A stretch of DNA of 64,000 nt, from positions 496,001 to 560,000 of the forward strand of contig JAGEMR010000002.1 in NCBI GenBank assembly GCA_021030915.1, in the 5' to 3' direction. The notes beneath the pieces were generated by a model. The model saw only the letters and a program-made list of their open reading frames with translations, was not told the origin of the DNA and made no database searches. This DNA is from Astrothelium macrocarpum. Lineage: Eukaryota; Ascomycota; Dothideomycetes; Trypetheliales; Trypetheliaceae. Position numbers and translations under genes: made by a program. This document shows positions 31,907 to 44,500 of this stretch, in pieces (positions within the stretch are counted from its first letter, which is position 1; each line of letters begins with the position of its first letter).

Positions 31907-34018
31907 CTAATCGCGATCATCGGCAGAATTGCCAGAATTGGAATGATTATCTCCGTGAGCGATGGCCGGATCCTTGATACCCGGCTTCGCTTCGGTTTCG
32001 ACATCCACAGTAACTCCCTGATCTGTTCCAGGCTCAACTTTGAGCTTAGTCTGTTGAACGGTCGGCACGGTCTGCTGAGAGGGAATCGTGGCAAGTGGTT
32101 GGCGCGTTGTTATTTGTTGGCGAAAGGCAGGCGGGACATAGCGAGGTCCTGATTGCCTGGCCATCACATTGGTAAGAGTTTTGGTCTTTGACTTGGAAAG
32201 CATTGTACATACCCAGTGGTTGTAGTCAAGTATGTCTCCAACTCATTGCTAGATGAAGTCGGAAGACCCGGAGCAGTCGCGCCCTCAGCACGGGTAGGAG
32301 TAGTCATCCAGCGACGGTTAGCAGTTGCGTATTCGTATTCAGCAGTTCGAAATTGTCGTGCAGCGGCAGTCTGCTGCTTGAGCCATTTTTGTTGTTCAGT
32401 ATCGGCGTAACGAATCTGGATGGAATGCTCTTCCTCGCTAGGCTTCGAAACCGGAGTATTATTGAAGTTCTTGATGATCTCTTCGCAGACATCACGAGTT
32501 TCGAACCTGTAAAGTCGTTACAAAGGATTTCTGCTTTGAGAGCATATAGCAAATACCTAGCAAAGCCAACACCACGACCATTGCCATTAGGATCTCTGAG
32601 GATTCGGCTCGAGCACACCTTGTGCGGATTGAAAATGGCGCTCAGTTCCTGACGACAGTCAGTGGGCCTTGCTAACAATGCAGAAACGGATTCACTGACA
32701 TGCTCATTCATGCTACGAGGCAGATTGGAAACGTAGAGATTAGTGTTGCCGTCGTCGGCAAACTTCTTGAGTTTCGCATAAAATGATTCCTAATATTCGT
32801 GAGCCAAGCCATCTTGGGAACAAGGATCATTGTGTGAACGCACCCTTGCAAAGCTGACTTCGTAGCCAAGGTGATGAAAACCACGAATGCACATGCCAGC
32901 ATCTTCATAATTGTGGTATTTGATGAACCCAAACCTGTGACTGTCAGTCGAAGGCCATGTCAAACAAGAAAATTACAAACAAACCCCTTGCAAAGACCAG
33001 TGTTGTGGTCAATGATTGATTTAGAGCTCTTGATGTCTCCAAAGCGCGAGCCCCAAGCGTGAAGAATTTCATCAGTGGTCTCTGGCTGCAAGCCACGGAT
33101 GTAGACATTAGTTTCTCCCCCTGGATTCTGAAGTGCACGGTCGAGTGGCTTGAGAGGGGAACTTGGAGCAGGAATTGCTCTGGGAATAGCAGGTTCTTTG
33201 GCCAGCAGAGCCAGAATTGAGGCGGGTGGATTGCTGGCTGGTGGCTGAGTCTTGATCCCCTGGGGTGGCACATAAAGACCGGCGAGCTGTGTTGGAGAAG
33301 GAGTATGGTGGCCGTAAATTTCTGGTGGTGTACGATCAACAACAGCGATACCCGTTCCATAACCGTTGGTGCTTGTATAGGGAGTACCCGGCTGATCTTG
33401 CTCATTGGACGAGACCGAATCACGACGGGGAGTCACAAGTGATGGGATATCTCCAGATGGTGCGCGAGAAGACCAGTTCTGGGAGAGAGGGCTGTGGTTG
33501 TTCAAATGTTGGGAGTAGCCCTGATAGCCAGGCTGAGGCATGTATCCAGTAGTGACAGGCGAGTACATGGTGGGGGTCTGCTGCATCGTACTATGTGGTT
33601 GGGTAGAGTTCTGGTTCATGTAACTGCCGGGATAGGTCAAGTATTGGCCCGCTCCATAGAATGATGCTGGCATGTGCTGGCCGATCGGAACGCCGCCGTA
33701 GGCAGATGAGTTGGAGAGCTGGGGGCTAGGCTTGTTGTGAGCGTACGATGCCTGCTGCAGAGTAAGGGCACCCAACCCCTGTGTCAGAGCTGCCATCGTA
33801 TTGTTTCCTGGATGCTGCGAAGTCATCGGCATGGTGGGATGCAGGTAACTTGGGGCGCGTGGGGCTTGCTCAGCCGAAGAGTAATGATTCGGCTGACTAC
33901 CATACGCAGACTGGAAACCACCAAAGTTGTTCTGACGATCGTGCATGGTAGCCATGTATCTTTCGAGGATCTGGGTGGATTGGCGTATATTAGTATATAC
34001 TTTTCTTGTATCATTCAT
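31907..34018 (-). CDS. Two-RRM RNA-binding protein (RBMS/MSSP-like)
   Basis: Six exons, 32985-34018, 32844-32934, 32700-32789, 32557-32648, 32213-32506 and 31907-32156, give about 616 residues; all junctions keep frame and restore conserved RRM sequence. A Gln/Tyr/Pro-rich N-terminal half of about 300 residues precedes RRM1 (NVYIRGLQPETTDE, RNP1 KGFGFIKY across the first intron) and RRM2 (TNLYVSNLPRSMNEH, RNP1 RGVGFARF). The layout matches fungal proteins annotated as MSSP-2/RBMS-like, single-stranded RNA or DNA binders; the exact role is not known to me. The ATG used is 34018, but a second ATG at 33955 (MATMHDRQ) could be the true start. Five small introns cluster in the RRM half, which leaves room for alternative splicing. 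Confidence 0.85.
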
Positions 34019-37000
34019 GGCATCACGGGTTCTGGTAGTGAAGACTTGGTTTGGTATAGTTGAAGCAATGTCAAAGTAGGGTTTGCGAACAAAGGCACAA
34101 TGTAGACGGTCACATTAACAGTCAAATGAGCCGTGTCGAGATGGAATGTTCTTGATCAAAATGTAATTTGGTCGAGATAAACAAGAGCGAAGGTGTGGTG
34201 AGAGGGAGAAGTGCAAGTAAAAGTTTGTGAAAAAGTGAACAAACATTTTCAAAGGGCGAAGATGGCTGCACTCTAAGTGAGCTAGGAGCAAAATCGACCT
34301 GCGGGGAACGTGTGTTAGCAAAACATCGTGATCTCTTTGGGTTTTGGAGTTTTAAAGTGTGACTGGGAACAACACCCCAACCACAGGATAGCATCAACAC
34401 AACCCACCCAATGAAGCCAAAGTTACAGCTTACCTTGGTCAAAGCAAGAAGATTCGTAGATGCCGCTGGGCCTTGAATATGGCTGCAATGCAGAATGAGG
34501 AACGATGAGACGATTTTGGAAGAAGAGCCAGCAGAAGCTACAAAGAATGTTGCTTTCTGATCGGATGCAAGAGAATTTGCTACCAAGATGCAGTAGTGGA
34601 AAGAAGTGGAGAGTGCTGTGAGAAGAGAGAAGAGATGACGGCCACCGACGCGGGCAGACTGCTAATATTCAATAAGGCCAAGGCTCGGGTGTAGCTTCAG
34701 TTTCGGCGGCTATAGGAGGATGGAGAAGGCGCTGGACGGCAGCCAGGACGCAACACGAGGCAATGCGTAGAAGCAGCGCTTTTACGTGGAGAAGCAACCT
34801 TGATCCTTTGCTCTTACGCTCCTTCTCCAAAGCCTGCGGGGGTTTGCTCGGGCGCAATGACGCGTGATGCTGTTCTTGATCGTCTCTTCACCTTTTTGGC
34901 AGGAGCGACAACACTCGACCTCGACACTCGCACGTGCCCTGAGAAAGTTGCGATTCGAGTCTGAACAATCCTTCTATCTGCGTCGGCACTCAATGCTGCA
35001 GATGGTAAGCAATAACAATGGTAAGAAGGTACGAATGATTGGAGGTATGAATGTTCGCTGAAGGAAGCTGTCGTTGCCCAAATCTAACCGTAGGGCTGCT
35101 GCCATCTTTTCAATCCACCTTGTTCCACTCTGCCTGCCCATATGACCACCAAAGGACGATTGCATCACAGTCTTTGAGGTGGGCACGGAGCACCACTCCC
35201 AGCTTGCACGCTGGCCCTTACCTGAAACTCGATGGCCTGCAGTGAACTCGAGACAAAATGACCAGCCATTGCAACAACGTTGCTTGTGGGACAGCACTTT
35301 TTTGCTCGCTGTCACAGACTTTCGCCTCTGGGCATGTTCGAACGCTTGTTCCCCCCTTCCGAACAATTGGCCTGTTGCATATTCATGGCGTCAGTAGTCA
35401 AGCATGGCCCAGGGCACGACGCCTCCTTGGTTCCCAACATCTGCCAAACTGCGATGCTAGACTGCATGCTACCCGGGTGCCAGAGCCTTTCTAGATGCAG
35501 AAGGAGTGCAGCTCTTTGACAGTCCTCTCATCCATGGGTCCACTGGACAGGTGCACTTGACGTCAAACAGCTGTGCGGCGGAACGTATAGAGAAGCCATC
35601 CCAGGCCTCGCTAACTTAAGCTAATCCACCAGGGTGCCACATTCGCCGTTCTGGTCGACTTTTATTTGATTTTGTGATCCGGCAAGGCTGAACGATATGT
35701 CGTGTGACGCGCTGCATCGCCGGTGCTCGATATGCGGATCTTGTGCTTTCCTCTTGCCGTGGATGAAGGTCCAGCATTGCTATCTACTATTGTTTTCATC
35801 TATAAGCTTGAAGGTCTGAAAGTCGTGTGTGCGCAGAGAACCCTATCTGCAAGAGAAGAGCCCGCAGCTCAAAACGGTAGCTGCAGGCTCTCACTAGCGA
35901 CATCGATCTCCTGCTTGCTGCGCACCGGCTCTTGAGATCCTTGTTCCTTGGCTTGCACCCGTGGGGAAGACGTCCCTCAGTATTACTCCTGGAGATTTGC
36001 ATTCAGCAAGCACATGAGACAGGCTTACCCCCGTCCACTGACCGTGGTAAGATTGTGTCCACGAACATCGCTGCTAGAGACATCGCGGGAGCGATGAGGG
36101 TTCGTACTCCGTCGCTTCATCGTCAGCCATTCCAGTTACGTCTCGATGGCTGGCACACGCCGGATGAACCAGAGTGCAGAGTCGTCGGATGCAGTTAACC
36201 GCCCTCCTAATATTGGTTGACGGCCACGTGTAACGGAATTAACCTTGGTTCAGTTCTCGCTGTGGTGAGCATCTGAGACATGGGCATTGGTAACTTGAAA
36301 ATGGGCTCGCAATACTTTACAATCCGGCGCACACAAGAACAGATCGACCCCATCACGCAAGATGGTTGTGCGTTGCGCTCGATAAGAGTATATCGCGGGG
36401 ACTGAGATTGTTGTGTGACCAGTTGTCGTTCAGCCAGGGAACGGCTCCAAAGTGGAGCCAAACTCTGCCAGTATTCCAGATCATATTCAGCCATATTGGG
36501 CGAGTTGCTGGCGGGAATCTTGTCAACCAAAAGCACGAAACGAGTCCTAGTCTCCGCTCTAGCAGATCTGCGACCTCACATCAAGCGTCGAATGGCTCCA
36601 TGCAGGCTCTATGATATTCACCAGGATCCTAATGAGCGACCTGCGTCGGGCTCGCTACTATAAACCCACACCCTGAAATGCGAGCAGAAAAAGTAGCTCC
36701 GATACATGTTTGCCGTGGGAACTGCCATGCTGCATCCAAAGCGGTCTTTACATAAGGTGATGCTCGTCCTCCACTTATCGTTCCACTAACCAGCCATCTC
36801 CCAAACTTTCCCTTGGCCTCCTCCACAGCCCCTCGCCTGAACGCGTGCGCTCCCATCCCAAAGCTGCCAATTTTGCTGCCTGCTTCACTGCGGAGACGGA
36901 CAGAAAGAGGATGTAGGCTTCCTACAGCTGCAAACCTGGTTTTCTTCAAACATCCTGGGAGGACTCGGAGAAGCTCGGTCGGGGCCAGGATGTTATTGTT

Positions 37001-37962
37001 GATGCTAGTAAAATCTATCTTTGGGAACCCTCGTCTTGCATTACACAAAAGATGCCGCCAGAACGTTGAAGCACAACCTTCACGTATTGACCGGGATTGT
37101 GACCGTTGGATTGCATCTGACATATGCTTTCTCGGAACCGCTCTGTACCTTGGAGATGGGCAATCCTCATACTAAACTTTCTTACCCGCCATGACGAATG
37201 ACACGTTAGTCACCGGGCCGTTATGCAGGTGTGTTTTCAATTAAAGTGCCACCAAACAGCCTAAGACGATTTCTAAATTCCAATATGCAATGGCCAATGA
37301 AGATGGCTTTTGGAGGGGCTGGAAATCAAACATGAAATTAGGCGACTTTTCGTTTGCAGTGGCCCCAAAACTAATTTCCTGATTACGTCCATTTGTCAAG
37401 GATACCCACAAGCTATTCCACAATCGAACCAAGGTAAATAAAGTTTTTTCAGACCTCCGACAAAGGATGCAATGACATGCGGCTTCGTATGGTTGCATGA
37501 AAGAGAAGGATGCATTGTTTAAAAAAATTAAAAAGGACCAAACATTCTGAAAAATTTCCCACCAACTGATTCTGAATCCCTCAAACGTTGACCAAGCCTA
37601 AGGAGACCACCTTTTTCCGATTCCGGAGTCGGAATTTGAGTAGGAAATGGCTTTTCGCGTACCTACATGAACAACGCAGTGTCTATCTAACCCGTTCCAG
37701 ACGCCCACATCTACAGCCCCTCCAAACTCTGAGGAAAATGACAAGTGCTAATGTACCAAACATTATGCCCCGTACACATCGTAAAAAATCGTCGCTCTTG
37801 CCCCCTCCACCTTCCATGTACACACACGAGCCTCCATCTCTTCTTGCTCCAAAGACCAGGCCCAAAGACCAGGCCCCACGACCTGCCCCCATAAACCCGC
37901 CCCCAAAGACCCACCCACCCCCAAAGACCCACCTATCCCCCCCCGACCACCAGCCCAGCCAT
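34019..37962. other. Gene desert of about 3.9 kb
   Basis: No reading frame on either strand resembles a known family or joins plausibly to others. The left 600 bp probably hold the promoter and leader of the RRM gene. Frames of 100-160 codons at 36629-37123 (-) and 36813-37175 (+) overlap each other antisense and look like chance. The right end (from 37680) is the C-rich zone beyond the P450 reductase stop. Long non-coding transcripts or a fast-evolving gene cannot be excluded. Confidence 0.5.
37850..37950. repeat. C-rich minisatellite-like tract
   Basis: AAAGACCAGGCCC-type units and a CCCCCAAAGACCCACC doublet recur within about 100 bp, just 3' of the P450 reductase stop. The tract is strongly C-rich on the plus strand, hence G-rich in the transcript sense. 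Confidence 0.65.
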
Positions 37963-40134
37963 CTAGCTCCACACATCCTCCTGATACAGGTTCGCCGCAC
38001 GCATCCTCTTGACCTCCTCTTCAGCCTTTTGCTCGCTGACGCCCCGCTGTTCCGCAATGGTCTTGACCAGCACCTGGTTGACCTCGCGCGCCATGTTCGC
38101 CGCGTCACCGCACACGTAAAAGTAGGCCTTTTGCTGCAGCAGCTCGTTGATCTCGGCCGCGTGCTCGCGCATGCGGTGCTGCACGTACACCTTTTGCGGG
38201 CCCTCGCGTGAGAAGGCGGTGATGAGGGAGAAGCGGTCGCCGAGTTGTTTGCCGTAGCCCTGTGTAAAGAAGACTGGTGTTAGTAAAAAGGTAATGGAAC
38301 AGGTGATGTTCGTAGCGGAGGAGAGAGAGAAAAAGAAACATACCTCCCATTCATTCTCGTACAGAAAATCCTGATCCCGCCGCCGACACCCAAAGAACAA
38401 CACCGTCTTCCCCACGCTCTCGCCCGCGGCCGCCAGCGCGGCGCGCTCCTGCACAAACGCGCGGAACGGCGCGACGCCCGTCCCGGGCCCGACCATGATC
38501 ACGGGCCGGCTGGGGTCCGAGGGCAGCTTGAAGTTGGAGTGGCGCACGTGCACGGGGACGTGGATGCCGTCGTACTTGTTGCGCGGGCCGGTGATGGCGT
38601 AGTTGAGGCCGTGCGGGTCCGGCGCCGGGTCGCCGTGCTGCTTCTGCTTCAGCGCCAGCAGGTAGTTGGTCGTGACGCCCTTGACGACGTGCGGCTGGCC
38701 CGGCTGGGTGGACGACTCGACGACGGCGGTGATGGCGATCTTGTCCTTTTGCACGTGTGATGAGGATGAGATGGAGTAGTAGCGGGGTTGGATTTTGTTG
38801 AGGCCTTCGATGAAGGCGGAGAAGGGGATTTTGTCCCAGGGCTGGGCGGCGGAGAGGATCTCGAGGTATTGTGCGATGTTGAGGTTTTTGCTGGCGACGG
38901 TGTTTTGAAAGTGGTCTTTGTCGTTGCCGGCTTTGGTGATTTCGGCTTTGATGTCGTCGTTGGGAGAGAATGCGGCGAGCGTGGAGAGGAATTGACGAGA
39001 TATTGGGGCACAAATCTCCATGTGGTAGCGGACGACAGTGTCGTAGGTGGTTGGTGATGGAAAAGGAACCTTTGCTGTGGTGTCGAGGCCCTTTACATAG
39101 ATCACTGTATGCCTTTTTGGACCAAGTCCGAGAATATTGATGAACCGATCGACCTCCTTGCCGGCATTCGTAGGCCAGACGGCAATGTGGTCGCCAGTGG
39201 TGTAGGGAAGATTTGCACCACTGACGTCAATCTCCATATGTAAACAATTGCGGTCTTTCTCGTTGAAAAGCTCCCGTGATTCTGCGATAGGTGCAATATA
39301 TGGATTATGGGCGTTGTATGGTCCCTTGGACCTACCCTCCAGGTGGTTCTTGTTTGGCTCGCCCAAGTATACTTCCTCCGACTCAGGGTCCATCTCGGGC
39401 TTCTCGGTAATCTGGAAGACTGGCTCGTAAACGGCCTCTCGTTCCTCCAAATCCATTGATTCTGTAAGTGCCTTCCACATTGGTTCCTTCCATGCGAGGA
39501 AATCTTCCTCCATAGTTCCAGCGCCATCGTCACCTTCACCAGCAGTACCTATTCTTGTGGCACCAAGCTTTTCAAGTGCAGCGTCGACTCTTCGAACCAT
39601 TGAATTGTAATGTTCATAGGTATTGTTTCCCAAACCAAATGCCACATACTTGAGAGCAGATAGGGGCTTTTCTTCAGCAGAAGCGCCTTGACTGAAAGAG
39701 ACTTCTTCTCCCGTAATGAATTCGTAAAACTCCACAGCATTATCTGTTGGCTCGCCCTCACCATATGTGGCCAGAACAAAAAAGGCAACCTTATCGTTGG
39801 GGAAGGTATCGAGATTTTCGTACTCGTAGTCTTCCAAGTCAGCAACCATGGTCTTGAGGCCAAAACGCGAGGAGCCCTCTTTTGCTAATCTTGATGCATA
39901 GTCTTCTGCAGTACCAGTCTGCGATCCATAGAAGACGACGCAATTTTTGCCCGTCTCATCCATCTTTTCGAGGATATTCCTCGTTTTGCCGGCTTTGGCG
40001 CCATTTGCATTTGCAAAAGCTGTGGCGTATGGATCTTTTTGCACACCCCAATATGTTCCTTTGGTGAAGTATGCGACGGTGCCAACAAGAATAGCGACGA
40101 GGACTATGATGTCGAGGGTATCGAGTTGTGCCAT
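37963..40134 (-). CDS. NCP1: NADPH-cytochrome P450 reductase
   Basis: Two exons, 38344-40134 and 37963-38259, give 695 residues. The enzyme passes electrons from NADPH through FAD and FMN to microsomal P450s, including the sterol demethylase. Seen: an N-terminal membrane anchor (IIVLVAILVGTVAYF, about residues 10-24), FMN-binding YGSQTGTAEDYA near 70 and ATYGEGEPTDNA, FAD-binding PRYYSISSS, NADPH-binding GPGTGVAPFRAF and FFGCRRRDQDFLY, and the C-terminal YFYVCGDAANMAREV with the terminal QEDVWS. The ATG at 40134 is the first that precedes the anchor. The 84-nt intron (38260-38343, GTATGT..ACACAG) has no stop and keeps the frame, so retention would insert 28 hydrophobic residues between the NADPH motifs. 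cprA is the Aspergillus name. Confidence 0.95.
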   Translation of the reverse strand: MAQLDTLDIIVLVAILVGTVAYFTKGTYWGVQKDPYATAFANANGAKAGKTRNILEKMDETGKNCVVFYGSQTGTAEDYASRLAKEGSSRFGLKTMVADLEDYEYENLDTFPNDKVAFFVLATYGEGEPTDNAVEFYEFITGEEVSFSQGASAEEKPLSALKYVAFGLGNNTYEHYNSMVRRVDAALEKLGATRIGTAGEGDDGAGTMEEDFLAWKEPMWKALTESMDLEEREAVYEPVFQITEKPEMDPESEEVYLGEPNKNHLEGRSKGPYNAHNPYIAPIAESRELFNEKDRNCLHMEIDVSGANLPYTTGDHIAVWPTNAGKEVDRFINILGLGPKRHTVIYVKGLDTTAKVPFPSPTTYDTVVRYHMEICAPISRQFLSTLAAFSPNDDIKAEITKAGNDKDHFQNTVASKNLNIAQYLEILSAAQPWDKIPFSAFIEGLNKIQPRYYSISSSSHVQKDKIAITAVVESSTQPGQPHVVKGVTTNYLLALKQKQHGDPAPDPHGLNYAITGPRNKYDGIHVPVHVRHSNFKLPSDPSRPVIMVGPGTGVAPFRAFVQERAALAAAGESVGKTVLFFGCRRRDQDFLYENEWEVCFFFSLSSATNITCSITFLLTPVFFTQGYGKQLGDRFSLITAFSREGPQKVYVQHRMREHAAEINELLQQKAYFYVCGDAANMAREVNQVLVKTIAEQRGVSEQKAEEEVKRMRAANLYQEDVWS

Positions 40135-41585
40135 TGTGGGCGGCAGCTGAAGATGAGGATTTCCAACTTGGCGCCGGGACAAATGAGGATTAGAGGATTC
40201 TATCGCAGGCCGACTTGAGAGAATGCACGTGAAATGCAGTTAATCTATGTTCTATATTTGACAGAGGGAGGGGAGTAGAAGTGCGTGTAGCTTGGTGAGG
40301 GAGAGGAAGATGTTGAGTGGTGACGAAGATGATTTCGCCGGTCCGTCGGCGCTGGCCGTAGCTGAAGCCGTGCTGAGCGTTGATAGTATTTATCGTGTTG
40401 GCTCTAATCTTAAATATGTTTGGCGCTTGAACGCTCACCACATGGAAATGGAAAAAGTCGTGTATTGTCGGGCCAAACTCGCACTTTACAAGGACATTTC
40501 TTTGGAAAAAAAATTCACATCTGAATATGTATGCACGGAAAAGCGGAGGATGGATAAGGCGTGCACATGATAAAATCGGAGCTTCCGCACTCTACGGAAT
40601 CCGACCGTACATGAGTAGGCTGAAGGGTCTGACCGGCTCTCTCAGGGTCGTCTTCTCCCGCCTTCTCGAACGCTGCCGAATGTGGCACATGAACCCACAC
40701 ACCGCTGGAAATCATGTCTATGAAGGTCAAGAACCCAAGGAGACTGGCGCATGATGGTGAGGAGTGCGTGGCATTTGATGCTACTTGGGCGTAGTATCAG
40801 CTGCGACCACTCTCCGCCTTTTCACTTTATTTAGCGTATTACGTACGCCGGCGAAACCTCCCTGAAGTATTCGCTTTTGTAACACTCCTTTTGCTTTAGG
40901 CTTATGTTGGTTAAATTTGCTTGATTTGCTACCAAAATTAGTTGACGCTGTGCGAGCAAAGCATGGTCTGGAAAGTGAATGTAGTTATTGATACAAGCTT
41001 GCTGGGAATGGAGTTCGTTTGCGTAACGACATGGTGCAGAAACACAAGACCAAACAATGTACGTGGATAGAAAAAAGGGTAAATTTGATCAAAATGCCTG
41101 CTTGCTTGCTTCCTTGTGCCGGCTCTAGTTCCGATCTAATATTAGGCGAGTTGGAATTGACGATGCTTATGTGCACGCCTAGCCTGGCTCGTTGGCACAT
41201 GTCCATCACCGCAGGTATTGTGTGCAAGTTCATGTGAACTGGGCCAAGTTGGATGACTGGATGGGCGACACCAACAGGGAGCAGTACGGAAACGATGAGG
41301 CCGATGGGCGGGCGTGAAGCTGAGAAAGGAGGCTCGTGAAAGACACAGGAGTTTGAGATGCTTTGGACGTGCCCGATGTGGTTAAGCGGGTCAACTGTCA
41401 GGCACGCCAGGAACCGAGACGCCATTGGCCAGTGTCAAACGCACCTTGACTGCACTCTGCATCTGCACCCCCCTCGGCCTCCTCTGGCTGTGCTCCTGCG
41501 TGAACTGCTTACTCTTTCATGGCGTGCCTTCTCGTGAGCTGTCTGCTAGCTACACCAGACCCATGACGACCACGAGATCCGCGGG
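40135..41585. promoter_or_regulatory. Divergent region, P450 reductase / TAO3
   Basis: About 1.45 kb between divergent starts. It holds both promoters and probably a long TAO3 leader. No recognisable gene or clear motif. Confidence 0.5.
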
Positions 41586-44500
41586 ATGGGTAAGTCCTCC
41601 TTTTTCCTCGCTGCCCCTCCGAGCACAAACACGGCCCTGTACCGCGCTTGACATGCGAAACTCGGCCCCTCCAGGCAGCGTCCCACTTCTGAATGCCGGG
41701 CCAGACAAGCCGTTGCAGCTCGAAACAGTTGAAACTAATCTCGCAATACTCCACAGCTGTTCCCCCAGCCTCGCAATCACGACCGCACCCTGATGTGGTG
41801 AATGCCACCGACGACTCGAATGGCGCCTACCTCCCAGACTCCTACAATGCCGTCTCCGCCTCGACCGCTACCGTCAAGCCCTATCGAGACGGCTCGCTGA
41901 ATCGAGGCCGGGGTATCACAGTCTCGGGCAAGCGATCCGCCTCACCAAGAGCACAAGCGGCGGGAGGCACGCGGCAGGATGCTAGTTTGGACCGCAAACC
42001 TTCCCTATCCTATGGCCACCACCGAAATACGTCCATCGTCCACGGTATACAGCATTCGCGGAATGCGAGCTTTGCCTCGCCATTGGCCAGCCCTTTGAGT
42101 CCAGCAATAATTGCTGCTGCCGGCGGTGCTGGGCACGGCATCGATGCTCTTGCCATGTCTCCAGACGGTTCAGTTGACATGTCGCCCTCTTCTATTTTTA
42201 CATCACACACCAATGGCTCCTTGCGGTCGATGACGTCCAACTCAACCACAAATGGCTCTACTCCGAGCTCGGAAAAGGCGTCCTTTGATGCCTCCATCCA
42301 TATGGTGAATACTGGGACCATGCAGCGAAGGCCGGAACGTATGCACAGCAGCAAAACAAGAAGAGGCCATGACCATCACCGCTCACAGTCTCGTCATCCG
42401 CTTCCACACGCCTCGGAGCAGAAGACAGTGGGCGAGTATGCCATTCACCACCTCTTCAACTCTTTTGTCGCATATGCAGATCAGAAGATTAATCAATGTG
42501 TGCATAATCTCGGCCAGCCAGAACCACACATAGAAGCTGTATGCGGAGTAGGCGTAGATCCGGATTTCGACCAATTGATCTCTGCTCTCGGCCACATTTC
42601 TCGACAGAAACCAAAGCCGTTGATAGATACTCTAATGTACTGGCGGAAGGCCAAAAGTGAGGCAGCAGCTCAAGCACGAGCCGAGCTTGGTCACGTATGT
42701 TACCTTGTCTACCATTTGTCGCGTCGCTAATTTTTTGTAGTCGAGAGATACAACCCCTCCAACTAATATTCCTCTACCACGCCGAAATACCGAACAATCT
42801 ATTCGATCTGCCAGTCGCGCAGACGAAGATCGTAATCTGTATCAATCCTCGTCTACTCTTCACCTATTGGACCAACTAGATCGCCGTTCGCAAGCTTCTG
42901 TCTATTTACTCTGCCGAGTATTGACCGAGATCTTCCGACAAAGCACATTGGAATGCCTGACCAAAGAAAATGCTGAAAGGCTTGAAGACATCATATATAC
43001 ACAATTGGTCATGGGAAACCCGCAATCTCTGGATCAGTCACCTCTTAAGAGAGCCAATTGGAACATTTTTGGGCAACTACTGGGCGTCATGGCAAACCTA
43101 AACTTTGAGAGCGTCACAGGAAGATACGTCCGTGATCTTGAACAGTACCACCGAAAGTTGGACTTTAAGGGTGTTGCAAATTCCATTGATGAAGCAAAGG
43201 CAGCTTTGATCGTGCAAGGCATGAGAAATATCAAATTAAAGCTTCGACCAGATTACGCTTGGGATCGATCATGCTCGCTTTTGAGACAGCTCGCTCGAAT
43301 GTTTGCTGCTGTGCACGGCGTCAATATCAAGAATGGTTACTGCCAATTATTTGAAAGCCTAATTCTCCCGGTAGCAGCAGCCGCATTGCCTGAACGGAAC
43401 ACGCCCATGTGGAGAGACGTCGTGGAAACAGTTAGACCAAAAACTCAACAACTGCTTGTGAAGCAAAGATACTGGCCCCAGGCCTTTCCGATGTTGTCCG
43501 TCTTGCTTTGTGCTGCTCCGGCTGATATCTTCGCCAATCAATCCCATTCGCTAATCATGTCAGTCCAACCAAAGCTAAAAGATCGAGAGTCGAGAGTCGT
43601 GGCTTTGAAGGGTATCTGCCGCCTTTTGTGGACATATCTATACAAGTCTGCTTCCGACACACAAGTCGCGGTCGTCCGCAACCTTTCGGAAATAATCAAG
43701 ATGATCTTTCACGCTCCCAAACGACCGCTTCTCTCCACCGAACCGCACATTGCCGAACCTTTAATTCAGCTTATTCGCATTATTGGATATCAATATCAAG
43801 ATCTTTGCTTCAGGCAGATTATTTTTCCTTTGATGAATTCGGATCAATTTTTGACGGGAAAAGATCCGCGATTGGAATCCCTCGTTCCTGATCGAATGGT
43901 CATTGCGATTCGTGCCTTTCTGGTCCTTATGGCGGATATTGAAGCTCGTGATGCACCACCTTTTCCGATGAAATTTGATGACGAGCCAGTTGCACACGAT
44001 ACTCCTTTGCAACAATTGACATATTCTCAACAGCACAACAGCACACCCACTTTTAATGCACCATCAAACACTTTGAACACACCAAGCGCTGGTGATAGAC
44101 TTTCAAAGCCAGTGATGACAACCAACTTTACAGATTCTACCAAAGAAGCATATGTTAAATTTTGCAAAATTCTGGGAGAAATAACCATTATCTGCGATAA
44201 TGCATTTGGAGGGCAAGCCGTTCTCGAAGAACGCTTCTTCGGTCAAACGCCAAAAACTCCAATGGCGGAAGCATTCAGCTTTACGCGAAGGGATGAGCAC
44301 CAAGGTCCACTGGATCCTCGGCAGAGCTTTTATGACTTGCTGCATGTTGCGGTCAAGGCACTCCCTCGCTGCCTCTCGCCATTCATACCATTCAACTCTC
44401 TCGTCAACTTGCTCTGCACCGGTACCGCCCATGTCCAAAGCAACATTGCAGCTTCGTCAGCTCAATCACTGAAATCGATCGCCCGTCAATCACACGCTCA

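Noticed and set aside
36629..37123. 164-codon minus-strand frame in the gene desert
   Set aside because: It overlaps an antisense frame of similar size, has no family resemblance and no codon bias like the nearby genes.
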